DNA of 64,000 bases from Nitrobacter sp035546855 (GCA_035546855.1 DASZVY010000013.1:20904-84903); one strand, 5' to 3'; counted from the stretch's first letter, positions 25,442 through 34,595 are shown. Made by a program: numbers and translations. Notes: generated from the letters alone by a model not told the origin.

Positions 25442-27250
25442 TCAATTCCCTGCAGATGTGATGGCCTCAGGCGGCGGCAGGTTGGCCGAGGGTGCATCCT
25501 GCACCATGAACTGCGCCTTGGCGAGCTGGGCGAAATGACCTCCACGCGCCACCAGTTCATCGAACGTTCCGCTTTCGATCACGCGCCCGCTGTCAAAGAC
25601 GAGGATGCGGGTGGCGTTGCGGATCGTGGAGAGCCGGTGCGCGATGACGAAGGTGGTGCGTCCCTTCATCACGTCGTCGAGCGCGGCGTTGACCTTCGCC
25701 TCGGTCACGGCGTCGAGCGCGCTGGTCGCCTCGTCCAGAATCAGGATCGGCGGGTCCTTCAGGAACGCCCGCGCGATCGAGAGCCGTTGCCGCTCGCCGC
25801 CGGAGAGCATGCGTCCGCGCTCGCCGGCGTTGGTGTCGAATTTCCTGTCGCTGCGTTCGATGAATTCGAGCGCCTGCGCCCGCGCCGCCGCCTCCCGCAT
25901 CTCGGCTTCGGTCGCGTCGGGCTTTCCGACCCGCAGGTTGTCGGCGATGGAGCGGTTGAACAGCAGCGCTTCCTGAAACACGACGCCGATGTTCCGGCGC
26001 AGCGCGGTCAGCGTCAGACTCCGGATGTCCATGCCGTCGATCTTGATTAGGCCGGACTGCGGATCGAACGCACGATGCAGCAGCGCAATGGCGGTGGACT
26101 TGCCGGCGCCGGTCGGGCCGACCAGCGCGATGGTCTGCCCTGGCAATGCCGTGAACGAGATGTCCTCCACCGCCGGTCTCTTGCCGTCATAGGAGAACGA
26201 GACGTCGTCGAATTCGACGAGGCCCTGCAGCCGGCCGGGGTCGATGGCGTCGGGCCGGTCGCGCACGGCGGGAACGGCATCGAGCACGTTGAAAAATTCC
26301 CGCAGGCGGGGCGCTTCCATGAACACGTTGTTGATGAACGCCACCACCTGTTCGAGCTTCTGGATCAGCATGGTCGCGAAGGAGACGAACATCACGATCT
26401 CGCCGACCGAGGTCTGCCCCTGCTGGTTCAGGATGATGCCGACGGTGAAGATCGCGAGGATGGTGATGGTGGTGGAGGCGCGCGTCATCACGGTGACGAC
26501 GGCCCACCATGACAGTACCGGCATCTGCGCCGCGAGCAGCTTGTCGGCGACGAAACGCAGGCCCTGAACTTCCGCCTCGATGCGCACGAAGCTCTGCACC
26601 AGCGCGACGTTGCCGAGCGCGTCGGAGGCGCGCGCCGAGAGGTCGCTGAAATGCGCCTCGACCTCGTTCTGCATGTCGAAGGTCTTGCGCACCACCAGCG
26701 TGGTCAGAATCGTGAAGACGATGCACAGCACGAACAGCAGGATCGCCAGCCGCCAGTTGATGTAGAGCGACAGCGGCAGCAGCACGACCAGCGACATGAT
26801 GGCGGCGAAATGCTCACGGAAGAATCCGAGCCACAGCCGCCACAGCGCGTCGGTGCCCTGCAGCATCACCTTCATCAGGCGGCCCGAATGGGTGCCGGTG
26901 TGGTAGGTCAGCGGCAACTGCATGATGTGTTCGAAATAGCTGGTCAGCACGGCCTGCCGCTGTCGGTGTGAGAGACGGTCGGCCTGCAGCGCCACGATGA
27001 CCCCGCACAGGATGGTGAAGAGGCCGAAGGCCACCCATGCGCCGAGCAACGGCCATGGCGAGGTCGACGTCATGCCGAGCGGACCCGGAGATGGATGCCC
27101 GGACAGCACGTCGACGATACGCCCGAACAGCACCGGTTCGGCGAATTGCGCGGCGGCCAGCAGCAGGTTGGCGCCCGCCAGAAACCAGCCGAGCCTCGCT
27201 TCCTTGCCGAGCAGTTCGAGGACGCGGGCGTAAAGGCGGAACAGCGACAT
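25442..27250 (-). CDS. ndvA: Cyclic beta-glucan-type ABC exporter, fused membrane and ATPase domains
   Basis: The 602-residue half-size exporter has six predicted helices in residues 20-310 and then a nucleotide-binding domain. Visible motifs are Walker A LVGPTGAGKST, the signature LSGGERQRLSIARAF, Walker B ILILDEATSALD and the H-loop IAHRLSTI. The N-terminus MSLFRLYARVLELLG and overall layout are those of NdvA/ChvA, exporters of periplasmic cyclic glucans in rhizobia. The substrate is inferred from the family and was not demonstrated; no glucan synthase is adjacent. Confidence 0.9.
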   Translation of the reverse strand: MSLFRLYARVLELLGKEARLGWFLAGANLLLAAAQFAEPVLFGRIVDVLSGHPSPGPLGMTSTSPWPLLGAWVAFGLFTILCGVIVALQADRLSHRQRQAVLTSYFEHIMQLPLTYHTGTHSGRLMKVMLQGTDALWRLWLGFFREHFAAIMSLVVLLPLSLYINWRLAILLFVLCIVFTILTTLVVRKTFDMQNEVEAHFSDLSARASDALGNVALVQSFVRIEAEVQGLRFVADKLLAAQMPVLSWWAVVTVMTRASTTITILAIFTVGIILNQQGQTSVGEIVMFVSFATMLIQKLEQVVAFINNVFMEAPRLREFFNVLDAVPAVRDRPDAIDPGRLQGLVEFDDVSFSYDGKRPAVEDISFTALPGQTIALVGPTGAGKSTAIALLHRAFDPQSGLIKIDGMDIRSLTLTALRRNIGVVFQEALLFNRSIADNLRVGKPDATEAEMREAAARAQALEFIERSDRKFDTNAGERGRMLSGGERQRLSIARAFLKDPPILILDEATSALDAVTEAKVNAALDDVMKGRTTFVIAHRLSTIRNATRILVFDSGRVIESGTFDELVARGGHFAQLAKAQFMVQDAPSANLPPPEAITSAGN

Positions 27251-27436
27251 GCAGGGCGGCTTTCGGGATGCGCCTGTTCGTCACAGGCCTCAAAGCGCCA
27301 GTTTAATCAGGGAACGACCCGGGAAGACAGCGGTTCGCGTAGTATCGCCACATTCGGAACCTGATCCTGAATCGTTGGTTATCCGGTCCAGCTCTCAGGT
27401 CTCAGGTGGCCAAAAACATCACAGGGATATTTTCAG

Positions 27437-27868
27437 ATGGTGATGCGCAAGGATTTATTGTTTTCGACGACGCGAAGTGTGGTCCTGGCGGCGGTGGCAA
27501 CCGCCGGGTTGACGGCGGCAACGCCTGCCGTCGCGCAATCAGCGGCCCCCGCAGTCATGGCGACACATACGAGCGATGTGACCGATTTCAGCGCCGCCCG
27601 TCGGCACTATCATCATTATCGCGGTGGCGGGCAGGCCGCGGCGATGGCGGCATTCGCCGGAATGGTCGGGGTTATCGGCGGCATCGCGGCGGCGAACGCG
27701 CGGGCGGATGCCTACGATTATGGCCCCGCCTATTATGGGCCGCCGCCGGCCTATTATGGCGGCGCAATCTACGGGGCACCCTATGGCGGTGCGCCGGCCT
27801 CTGGGACTTACGGCTATGGTGGCGGCACCTATGTCGATCCCGGCGGGAATACCATTCCCTACCAGTAA
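27437..27868 (+). CDS. Gly/Tyr-rich secreted protein
   Basis: A 143-residue protein with an N-terminal signal peptide ending near AVAQ and a His/Arg-rich stretch RRHYHHYRGG. A hydrophobic glycine-rich helix (AAMAAFAGMVGVIGGIAAANA) and a Pro/Gly/Tyr-rich tail follow. It resembles small exported BA14K-like or glycine-zipper proteins common in Hyphomicrobiales, but it is not clearly one of them. ATG 27437 has AGGGA nine bases upstream; a second ATG lies two codons later. Function unknown. Confidence 0.7.
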   Translation: MVMRKDLLFSTTRSVVLAAVATAGLTAATPAVAQSAAPAVMATHTSDVTDFSAARRHYHHYRGGGQAAAMAAFAGMVGVIGGIAAANARADAYDYGPAYYGPPPAYYGGAIYGAPYGGAPASGTYGYGGGTYVDPGGNTIPYQ

Positions 27869-27954
27869 CCACTTCAATGAACGGGCGCCGGCCGCGGTTG
27901 TGGCCGGCGTCGCCGTTAACACGCTCGCCATACGTTTCGGCTAGCGTAGCGCTC

Positions 27955-28359
27955 ATGAGTGATTCGCTGGACCGGCTTTACCAGGCAGTGATCGCCGCAC
28001 GGGACCTCGATCCGGCCCAGTCGCGAACCGCCCGGCTGTTGCAGCACGGCCCGTCCAAGATGGCGAAGAAACTGGCCGAGGAAGCGGTCGAAGTCGTCAT
28101 CGACGCCGTCAACGGCAAGCCTGACGCGGTGATCCGCGAGAGCGCGGATCTGCTCTACAACCTCACGGTGCTGTGGGCGGGCGCGGGCGTCCGTCCTCAG
28201 GATGTCTGGGCCGAAATGGCGCGGCGGGAACGGATGCTCGGCATCGCCGAGAAGCTTCCGAAGGACCCTGCCAAGTTCGCGAAACCCGCGGCCCCGAGCC
28301 GGCCGGCCCGGCGACCGATCGTCGCGCTCGACAGTCACCGGGCCCGCAAAGGCCGCTGA
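27955..28359 (+). CDS. hisE: Phosphoribosyl-ATP diphosphatase (HisE type)
   Basis: It hydrolyses PR-ATP to PR-AMP in histidine synthesis. The 134-residue protein has the MazG-like helical core with KMAKKLAEEAVEVVIDAV and ESADLLYNLTVLW, which carry the metal-binding acidic residues. A basic Pro/Ala-rich tail of about 30 residues is extra compared with the usual length near 107. It lies outside any his operon here, and related genomes carry two hisE copies, so this may be the secondary copy. Confidence 0.85.
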   Translation: MSDSLDRLYQAVIAARDLDPAQSRTARLLQHGPSKMAKKLAEEAVEVVIDAVNGKPDAVIRESADLLYNLTVLWAGAGVRPQDVWAEMARRERMLGIAEKLPKDPAKFAKPAAPSRPARRPIVALDSHRARKGR

Positions 28360-28410
28360 TTTCCGCATCCTCGCCATGGACAAACCCGCGCCGCAGTGGT
28401 TGATCGCGCC

Positions 28411-28992
28411 ATGCTGAGACGGATTTACGACTGGTGCATCGCCGCCGCTGACAAGCCTTACGCGCTCTGGATTCTCGGAGCCGTGGCTTTTGCCGAGAGT
28501 TCCTTCTTTCCGGTGCCGCCGGACGTGATGCTGCTGCCGATGTCGCTGGCGCGGCCGCAGCGGGCATGGCTGTTCGCCCTGTTGTGCACGATCGCCTCGG
28601 TCGCAGGCGGAATGCTCGGCTATGCCATCGGCGCGCTGCTCTATGATTCCGTCGGGCAATGGCTGATCCACCTGTACGGGCTCAGCGACAAGGTCGAGGC
28701 GTTTCGCGCCTCCTATGCGCATTGGGGCGCCTGGATCATCATCCTCAAGGGCCTGACGCCGATTCCCTACAAGCTCGTCACCATCACGTCAGGCTTCGCG
28801 GGTTACAATATCTGGCTCTTTATCCTTTGCTCGATCATCGCCCGCGGCGGGCGCTTCTTCGTCGTCGCGGTCGTGCTCAATCGATATGGCGACGTGATCC
28901 GGCACGAGATCGAGAAGCGGCTTGGATTGTGGGTCGCAGCCGGAGCCGCTCTGATCGTGCTCGGTTTCGTCATCGCATTTCGGCTGGTGTAG
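28411..28992 (+). CDS. DedA/YqaA-family inner membrane protein
   Basis: The 193-residue membrane protein has the DedA signature FAESSFFPVPPDVMLLPM near its start. A central KGLTPIPYKLVTITSGFAGY segment (the re-entrant part of the family) and several transmembrane helices follow. Family members act as lipid scramblases or flippases and support envelope homeostasis. It is 51 bases after hisE and probably co-transcribed. ATG 28411 was preferred over an upstream in-frame GTG. Confidence 0.88.
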   Translation: MLRRIYDWCIAAADKPYALWILGAVAFAESSFFPVPPDVMLLPMSLARPQRAWLFALLCTIASVAGGMLGYAIGALLYDSVGQWLIHLYGLSDKVEAFRASYAHWGAWIIILKGLTPIPYKLVTITSGFAGYNIWLFILCSIIARGGRFFVVAVVLNRYGDVIRHEIEKRLGLWVAAGAALIVLGFVIAFRLV

Positions 28993-29166
28993 GTGAGGGC
29001 CTCCCTCCTTGTCCCGCCTTGCGGTTTGCGACAGGCGGTCTGCCAATAACACCATTTCGGCGCGCGGAATTTGTCGAGGATAGCGTTGCGGCAGGCGCTT
29101 TGGTAGGACGTCTGTCATTCTACACGGGCTGGCATTGCCGCCGCCTGTCACGCACGGGGATTTGCA

Positions 29167-30135
29167 ATGTCCATGCCTGCCTTGTTCAAGGGCCGTTTGT
29201 CGCTGCCGGTGATCGGCGCGCCGCTGTTCATCATTTCGGTGCCGGATCTCGTCATCGCCCAGTGCAAGGCCGGCATCGTCGGCTCGTTCCCGGCGCTGAA
29301 TGCGCGGCCGCCCGAACTGCTCGATGAATGGCTGTACCGGATCAAGGAAGAACTGGCCGCTTACGACAAGGCCCATCCCGAACGGCCTTCGGCGCCGTTC
29401 GCGGTCAACCAGATCGTGCACAAATCCAACAACCGGCTCGATCACGATCTGGCGCTCTGCGAGAAGCACAAGGTGCCGATGATGATCACATCGCTCGGCG
29501 CGCGCGAGGAGCTCAATCAGGCCGCGCATGGCTGGGGCGGCATCGTCTTTCACGACGTCATCAACCAGACCTTCGCGCACAAGGCGATCGAGAAAGGCGC
29601 GGACGGATTGATCCTCGTCGCGGCAGGCGCAGGCGGACATGCCGGGCAGTTGTCGCCATTCCCATTCGTGGCCGAGACCAGGCAGTGGTTCGACGGGCCG
29701 ATTGCGCTCTCGGGCGCGATGGGCAACGGCCGCGCCATCCGCGCCGCGCGCGTGCTCGGCGCCGATTTCGCCTATATCGGTTCTGCCTTCATCGCGACGC
29801 AAGAGGCCAATGCCGTGGAGAGGTATAAGGAGATGATCACGACGTCGGCGGCCAAGGACATCGTCTATTCCAATCTCTTTACCGGCGTGCACGGCAACTA
29901 TCTCAAGCCGTCGATCGTCGCGGCCGGCATGGACCCCGACAATCTCGCGACATCCGACGCCTCGAAGATGAGTTTCGGCACCGATGCGAGCGGCGAACGT
30001 GCAAAGCCGAAGGCTTGGAAGGAAATCTGGGGCAGCGGGCAGGGCGTCGGCAGCGTCGGCAAGGTCGTGCCCGCCGCTGAACTGATCGCACGGCTCAAGA
30101 AGGAGTATGACGAGGCGGTCGATCCGGCCTTGTGA
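29167..30135 (+). CDS. Nitronate monooxygenase family protein (paralogue 1)
   Basis: An FMN-dependent NPD-type TIM barrel of 322 residues. It opens with LPVIGAPLFIISVPDLVIAQCKAGIVGSFPA, has the GADGLILVAAGAGGHAGQ phosphate-binding region, and the GAMGNGRAIRAARVLGADFAYIGSAFIAT block. The GAPLF opening and histidine in GGHAG fit the class that oxidises propionate-3-nitronate or similar nitronates, or acts on enoyl substrates. The next gene starts seven bases later, so it is the first gene of an operon with a thioesterase-like gene. A paralogue is at 33104. Confidence 0.88.
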   Translation: MSMPALFKGRLSLPVIGAPLFIISVPDLVIAQCKAGIVGSFPALNARPPELLDEWLYRIKEELAAYDKAHPERPSAPFAVNQIVHKSNNRLDHDLALCEKHKVPMMITSLGAREELNQAAHGWGGIVFHDVINQTFAHKAIEKGADGLILVAAGAGGHAGQLSPFPFVAETRQWFDGPIALSGAMGNGRAIRAARVLGADFAYIGSAFIATQEANAVERYKEMITTSAAKDIVYSNLFTGVHGNYLKPSIVAAGMDPDNLATSDASKMSFGTDASGERAKPKAWKEIWGSGQGVGSVGKVVPAAELIARLKKEYDEAVDPAL

Positions 30136-30142
30136 GCATCCG

Positions 30143-30916
30143 ATGAGCGCGATCTATCGTATCGACGGCCGCAATGTCGAAACCAGCCCGGACTCTGCGG
30201 GCCCCTGGTCGCCGACAATGCAGCACGGCTCCGCGCCGGGATCGCTGGTGACGTGGGCGGCGGAGCAGATCGCAACGGCCGTGCCGATGCAGATCGCGCG
30301 CGTCACCATCGACCTGATGCGGCCCGTGCCGGTGGCGCCGCTGACCTTCGAGACCGACGTGCTGCGCGAAGGCCGCAAGATCCAGCTCTGCGAGGTCCGG
30401 TTGCGCGCGGACGGCGTTCTGGTGGTCCGCGCGACCGTCCTGAAGATTCGCCGCGACAGGCAGGCGCTGCCAGCGGGAATCGCCGATGTGTCGGTCACGC
30501 TGCCGGGGCCGGCTGCGAGCCGGTTGATCGAAGCGAAATTTTCGTCGAGTCCCTTCACCGGCGCGGTTGCGATGCGCGCCGCGCGCGGCGACTTCGGCGT
30601 GCCCGGGCCGGGCGCGATCTGGTATCGGGTCGAGCGGCCCATGGTGGACGGCGCCGCCGTGTCGCAAGCGATGCGGGCCGTGGTGGCGGCCGATTTCTGC
30701 AACGGCACCTCGGCGGCGTTGGATTTCCGGCAGTGGACGTTCCTCAATGCCGACCTCACCGTCAGCCTGGCGCGCGAGCCGGTCGGCGAATGGATCCTGC
30801 TCGATGCTGAGACCACCATCGGCCCCGACGGCGCCGGTCTCGCCATGGCGCGGCTGGGCGACGTCAACGGCTATTTCGGCCGTGCGGCGCAAAGTCTCGT
30901 CATCGAACGGCGATAA
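30143..30916 (+). CDS. Acyl-CoA thioesterase-like, double hot-dog protein
   Basis: The 257-residue protein has a TesB-type double hot-dog layout. The first half shows HGSAPGSLVTWAAEQ and the helix-strand pattern VTIDLMRPVPVAPLTFETDVLREGRKIQLCEV. The second half ends ILLDAETTIGPDGAGLAMARLGDVNGYFGRAAQSL, a typical C-terminal hot-dog signature. It probably hydrolyses or binds an acyl-CoA. The gene is translationally close (7 bases) to the nitronate monooxygenase gene, suggesting a shared pathway. Substrate unknown. Confidence 0.78.
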   Translation: MSAIYRIDGRNVETSPDSAGPWSPTMQHGSAPGSLVTWAAEQIATAVPMQIARVTIDLMRPVPVAPLTFETDVLREGRKIQLCEVRLRADGVLVVRATVLKIRRDRQALPAGIADVSVTLPGPAASRLIEAKFSSSPFTGAVAMRAARGDFGVPGPGAIWYRVERPMVDGAAVSQAMRAVVAADFCNGTSAALDFRQWTFLNADLTVSLAREPVGEWILLDAETTIGPDGAGLAMARLGDVNGYFGRAAQSLVIERR

Positions 30917-30950
30917 GGTAAGATCGGCGCTCCCGAGCGGAGTTGTGGTC

Positions 30951-31427
30951 ATGTCTTCGAAACGCCCATCGTTGCCTCTCGCCGGCGGCTGCTCCTGCGG
31001 CGCGATCCGCTACGAGATCTCGGCGCTGCCGCTGACGCTCTATACCTGCAATTGCACCAACTGCCAGCGGGCATCCGGCAGCGCGTTTGCGCTGAACATG
31101 CCGGTGGCGACCAGAGACTTTCGCATCACGACGGGCGCGCCGAAAGGCTGGCACAAGACGTCGCCATCGGGCGCGAAAACGACCGCGTGGTTCTGCGGCG
31201 ATTGCGGCGCGCGGCTCTATGGCGAGCGCGAGGGACGTCCGGAGTCGATGACGCTGCGCGCGGGCACGCTGGACGATACCTCGTGGCTCGAACCGGCGGC
31301 GCACCTCTTCATGCGTAGCGCGCAACCGTGGGTGCAGCCCGCCAAGGACGCATTGTGTTTCGAGACCCAGCCGATGGGGGACGAATTCCGCGCCGCGCTC
31401 GCGGCGTGGCGCAGCCGGTTCGATTGA
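30951..31427 (+). CDS. GFA/CENP-V family zinc protein
   Basis: The 158-residue protein has the zinc-site cysteines of the glutathione-dependent formaldehyde-activating enzyme family: C14, C16, C33, C35, C38, C82 and C85 (GGCSCGAIRY, TCNCTNCQRASG, FCGDCGARLYG). Many members of this fold do not act on formaldehyde, so the name should be taken as a fold assignment. It follows the thioesterase by 34 bases and converges with the acyl-CoA ligase at 31437. Confidence 0.88.
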   Translation: MSSKRPSLPLAGGCSCGAIRYEISALPLTLYTCNCTNCQRASGSAFALNMPVATRDFRITTGAPKGWHKTSPSGAKTTAWFCGDCGARLYGEREGRPESMTLRAGTLDDTSWLEPAAHLFMRSAQPWVQPAKDALCFETQPMGDEFRAALAAWRSRFD

Positions 31428-31436
31428 GTTTGCGCG

Positions 31437-32999
31437 CTACCCCACCATCCGTTCGCGCCCGGCCCAGAACGTCGCCCGCAGGGCTTTCTTGTCGACCTTG
31501 CCGACGCCGGTCATCGGCAACTCGGTGACGAACTTGACGTGCTTCGGCGCGTGCGCCGATCCCTTGCGCTGCTTGACGAGGTCGATCAGCGCCTGTTCGT
31601 CCGGTTGTGTATCGGGGCGGGCCACCACGACGGCGGTGACGGCTTCGCCCCACTTGTCGTCGGGAATGCCGACCACGGCGACCATCGCGACATCGGCGTG
31701 AGTCGAAAGTACGTCCTCGACTTCGCGCGGAAAAATGTTGAAGCCGCCGGAGACGATCATGTCCTTCTTGCGGTCGAGGATGTACATGTAGCCGCGCTCG
31801 TCGGCCCTGGCGATGTCGCCGGTATGCAGCCAGCCGTTCTTCAGCGTCTCCGCGGTCTGCTCCGGCCGCTTCCAGTATTCCGCCATGACGTGCGGCGCGC
31901 GCACGCAGATTTCGCCGGCCTCGCCGGCCGCGACTTCCTGATCGTCGTCGTTGAGGATTTTCGTTTCGCAGGCCGCGATCGGGAAGCCGCAGGACAGGAA
32001 CAGGGCCGGGTTCTTCGGATCGTGGTCGGCTTTGCGTAGCACCGACACCGGATAGCACTCGGTCTGGCCGTAGAGCTGCGAGAACACCGGTCCGATCCGT
32101 TTGATGCCTTCGATCAGGCGGCTCGGCGACATCGGAGATGCGCCGTAGAGCAAGAGCTCGAGCGATGACATGTCGGTCTTCGGCAGCATCGGATGATCGA
32201 GCAGCACATAGATCATGGTGGGCACGAACAGCGTGAAGTTGATGCGCTCGCGCTCGATCGTATTGAGCACCGCTTCCGGGTCAAAACCTTTCAGCATGTG
32301 GACGGTGCCGCCGCGCATCAGCGTCGGCAGCACCTTGGTGCCGGCGACATGGCTGATCGGCGCCACCGTGAGATAGCGCGGCGTCTCCGGGATTTCGAAG
32401 TCGGCCAGAATCGCGGCGGCGAATCCGCCGTATTCGCGATGCGTGCGCAGCGCGCCCTTGGATCTGCCGGTGGTACCGCCGGTGTAGTTCAATGTTGCGA
32501 TGTCATCGGGGCCCGCAAGACATCGCGGCATTGCGGTGCCGGCCGCCTCGATGGCCTCAAGCAGGTCGGCGCCGTAGTCGGCAGGTCCGAGGGTGAAGAC
32601 CGCGCTCAGGCCGGAGGCCCGGGCCGCGAGTTCGCCGCCGCGGTCGCGGAAGCTTGCCGCGTCGACCACCAGCATCCGCGCCTCGGAATCCTCGATCTGG
32701 AACAGTTGGTCGTCAAGCGAGCCGAGCGGATGCAGCCAGGTGATCGCGAGTTGCGACAGTTGGGCGGCGACGCCGGCGCACCAGGTATCGGCGCGGTTCG
32801 CGGTCAGGAAGGCGACACGGGTGCCGGGCGCGAGACGTTGTCGCAGGAAGACGCTTTGGATGCGTCCGATGAGGTCGGTGGCGCCCTGATAGGTGAGCGA
32901 GCCGCCGGGCCAACTGAAGGCCACGCGGGACGGATAGCGCGCCAGCGCGCGCAACGTCTGGCCGCACACCGTCGGGAATGTGTTGAGGGCGTCGCGCAT
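31437..32999 (-). CDS. Acyl-CoA synthetase (AMP-binding ligase)
   Basis: The 520-residue adenylate-forming enzyme has YTGGTTGRSKGALRTHREY as AMP-binding motif, LYGQTECYPV as the second motif and DRKKDMIVSGGFNIFPREVEDV as hinge. The catalytic lysine lies in TGVGKVDKKAL. It is shorter than FadD and of the fatty- or aryl-acid ligase type; the acid cannot be told from sequence. The gene diverges from the second nitronate monooxygenase (33104) across 104 bases that must hold both promoters. Confidence 0.9.
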   Translation of the reverse strand: MRDALNTFPTVCGQTLRALARYPSRVAFSWPGGSLTYQGATDLIGRIQSVFLRQRLAPGTRVAFLTANRADTWCAGVAAQLSQLAITWLHPLGSLDDQLFQIEDSEARMLVVDAASFRDRGGELAARASGLSAVFTLGPADYGADLLEAIEAAGTAMPRCLAGPDDIATLNYTGGTTGRSKGALRTHREYGGFAAAILADFEIPETPRYLTVAPISHVAGTKVLPTLMRGGTVHMLKGFDPEAVLNTIERERINFTLFVPTMIYVLLDHPMLPKTDMSSLELLLYGASPMSPSRLIEGIKRIGPVFSQLYGQTECYPVSVLRKADHDPKNPALFLSCGFPIAACETKILNDDDQEVAAGEAGEICVRAPHVMAEYWKRPEQTAETLKNGWLHTGDIARADERGYMYILDRKKDMIVSGGFNIFPREVEDVLSTHADVAMVAVVGIPDDKWGEAVTAVVVARPDTQPDEQALIDLVKQRKGSAHAPKHVKFVTELPMTGVGKVDKKALRATFWAGRERMVG

Positions 33000-33103
33000 G
33001 GGGGTCCTCTCCCGTCTGCTTTGTCATCGGCCTTCGATCGTGCCAATGTTGCGGGCCCGACGCTAACACACCGCAATCCGCGCTCAAGCCAGGAGACGCG
33101 ATC

Positions 33104-34087
33104 TTGCCGACTGCCGATCCGCTGGCGCGCTTCCGCGACCGGCTCGCCCTGCCGCTGATCGCGGCACCGATGTTTCTCGTCTCCGGTGTCGAGCTCGTGG
33201 TCGCGGCCTGCCGCAACGGCGTGATCGGCTCTTTCCCGACGGTGAACTGCCGCAGCCCCGAGCAATTGGGTGAATGGCTGACCGCCATCGGCGCGCACCT
33301 GCGCGACCACGCCGAGGCGACAGGCCATGCCGCCGCGCCGGTCTGTCCGAATTTGATCGTGCACCGCTCCAATGTCCGGCTCGCGCAGGACCTTGCGGTG
33401 CTGCTGCGTCATGCTCCTGAAATCGTCATCACCAGCGTCGGATCGCCGGCGCCGGTTCTGGGGCCGCTGCACGACGCTGGCGCGCTGGTGTTCGCCGATG
33501 TTGCCAGCATCCGTCACGCCGAGCGTGCGGCGGAAGCCGGCGCCGACGGGTTGGTGCTGCTCACCGCCGGCGCGGGCGGCCAGACCGGATGGCTCAATCC
33601 GTTCGCCTTCGTGCGCGCCGTGCGGACATTCTTCGCGGGTCCGCTGGTACTGGCGGGCGGCATCAGCGATGGCCACGCGCTGCGGGCGGCGCGGGCGCTC
33701 GGCTGCGATCTCGCCTACATGGGCACCAAATTCATCGCGACCCGCGAGAGCATGGCCGATGACAGGTACAAGGCGATGCTGGTCGCAAGCGGCGCCGACG
33801 ACATCCTGCTGACGCGCGCCTTCACGGGGTTGCAGACCAACATGCTGCGGCCGTCGATCGAAGCCGCCGGCCTCGATCCCGATGCGCTGCCGGACCGCGG
33901 CGCCATCGACATCGGCAAGGATATCGATGTCGGCGCGCGTGAATCCCGCCCAAAGCGCTGGCGCGACATCTGGAGCGCGGGCCACTCCGCCTCCGGCATC
34001 ACGGGCATCCTGCCGGTTGCCGAACTGGTGGCGCAGACGCGGGACGAATATGCCGCTGCTGAGGCGGCGATCCGTGGGGGCGGTTGA
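33104..34087 (+). CDS. Nitronate monooxygenase family protein (paralogue 2)
   Basis: A 327-residue FMN-dependent protein of the same subfamily as the gene at 29167, with LPLIAAPMFLVSGVELVVAAC, GADGLVLLTAGAGGQTGW and LGCDLAYMGTKFIATRES. One visible difference is Q instead of H in the GGHAG/GGQTG motif, near the flavin. A TTG start is proposed: AGGAG lies eight bases before it, the family N-terminus follows directly, and no in-frame ATG occurs before the conserved barrel. It is divergent from the acyl-CoA ligase. Confidence 0.85.
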   Translation: MPTADPLARFRDRLALPLIAAPMFLVSGVELVVAACRNGVIGSFPTVNCRSPEQLGEWLTAIGAHLRDHAEATGHAAAPVCPNLIVHRSNVRLAQDLAVLLRHAPEIVITSVGSPAPVLGPLHDAGALVFADVASIRHAERAAEAGADGLVLLTAGAGGQTGWLNPFAFVRAVRTFFAGPLVLAGGISDGHALRAARALGCDLAYMGTKFIATRESMADDRYKAMLVASGADDILLTRAFTGLQTNMLRPSIEAAGLDPDALPDRGAIDIGKDIDVGARESRPKRWRDIWSAGHSASGITGILPVAELVAQTRDEYAAAEAAIRGGG

Positions 34088-34135
34088 CGGATTGCCGGGC
34101 TGTCTTGTCCTCGGTCAGGCAGAAAAGTTCCAGCC

Positions 34136-34150
34136 TTAACGACGCGTTAA
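34136..34150 (+). promoter_or_regulatory. CtrA-type binding site
   Basis: TTAA, seven bases, TTAA, followed by CC, matches the full CtrA consensus TTAA-N7-TTAA(C). It lies 84 bases before the start of the 81-residue gene at 34234 and about 50 bases after the stop of the preceding gene. CtrA is the cell-cycle master regulator of alphaproteobacteria. The match is by eye only, and binding is inferred. Confidence 0.5.
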
Positions 34151-34233
34151 CCAATCCGGAGCCACTTTCCGCGCAACGGCCGGTAGGTATCTGCCGCAGA
34201 TGCGTCAGTCTCCGGCCGGCGCGGGGGCAGGCC

Positions 34234-34479
34234 ATGGACCACGACCTTTCTGCAAAGACACTAGCCACCATTCAGGAACTTCAAGTCCGGGTCGCTGCCG
34301 CGTTCGGGCGTCATCCGCTGTGCCGGGACGTGCGATTCGACATCGTCAGCACGCCGAAGACCAGCAAGGGCGCGAACTGGACCGTGAGCATGAGCACGCT
34401 TCCCCCCGACGCGGTCTGGGAGGTGTCCGAACTCGTGGCCGATATCCAGGACGCCTACACCCTGGCGTCGGCGGCCTGA
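34234..34479 (+). CDS. Small conserved hypothetical protein
   Basis: An 81-residue soluble protein with a helical start (LSAKTLATIQELQVRVAAAFGRHPLC), a beta-like stretch with VRFDIVSTPKT and WTVSMSTLPPD, and a helical C-terminus (WEVSELVADIQDAYTL). No family function is recognised. An upstream CtrA-type box suggests cell-cycle expression. The ATG was taken where the reading frame becomes compositionally protein-like; GGGGGCAGG lies just upstream. Confidence 0.65.
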   Translation: MDHDLSAKTLATIQELQVRVAAAFGRHPLCRDVRFDIVSTPKTSKGANWTVSMSTLPPDAVWEVSELVADIQDAYTLASAA

Positions 34480-34595
34480 CGGCCTGTCAGAGCCGCCGCT
34501 CACACACCCCCTGGCGCCGAGCGCCGCCCCGGCATGGTTAAGCCTTAATTAGCGGCGATTTGTAAGAACAGTCGGTCGGAGAAGCGGAGACCTGC

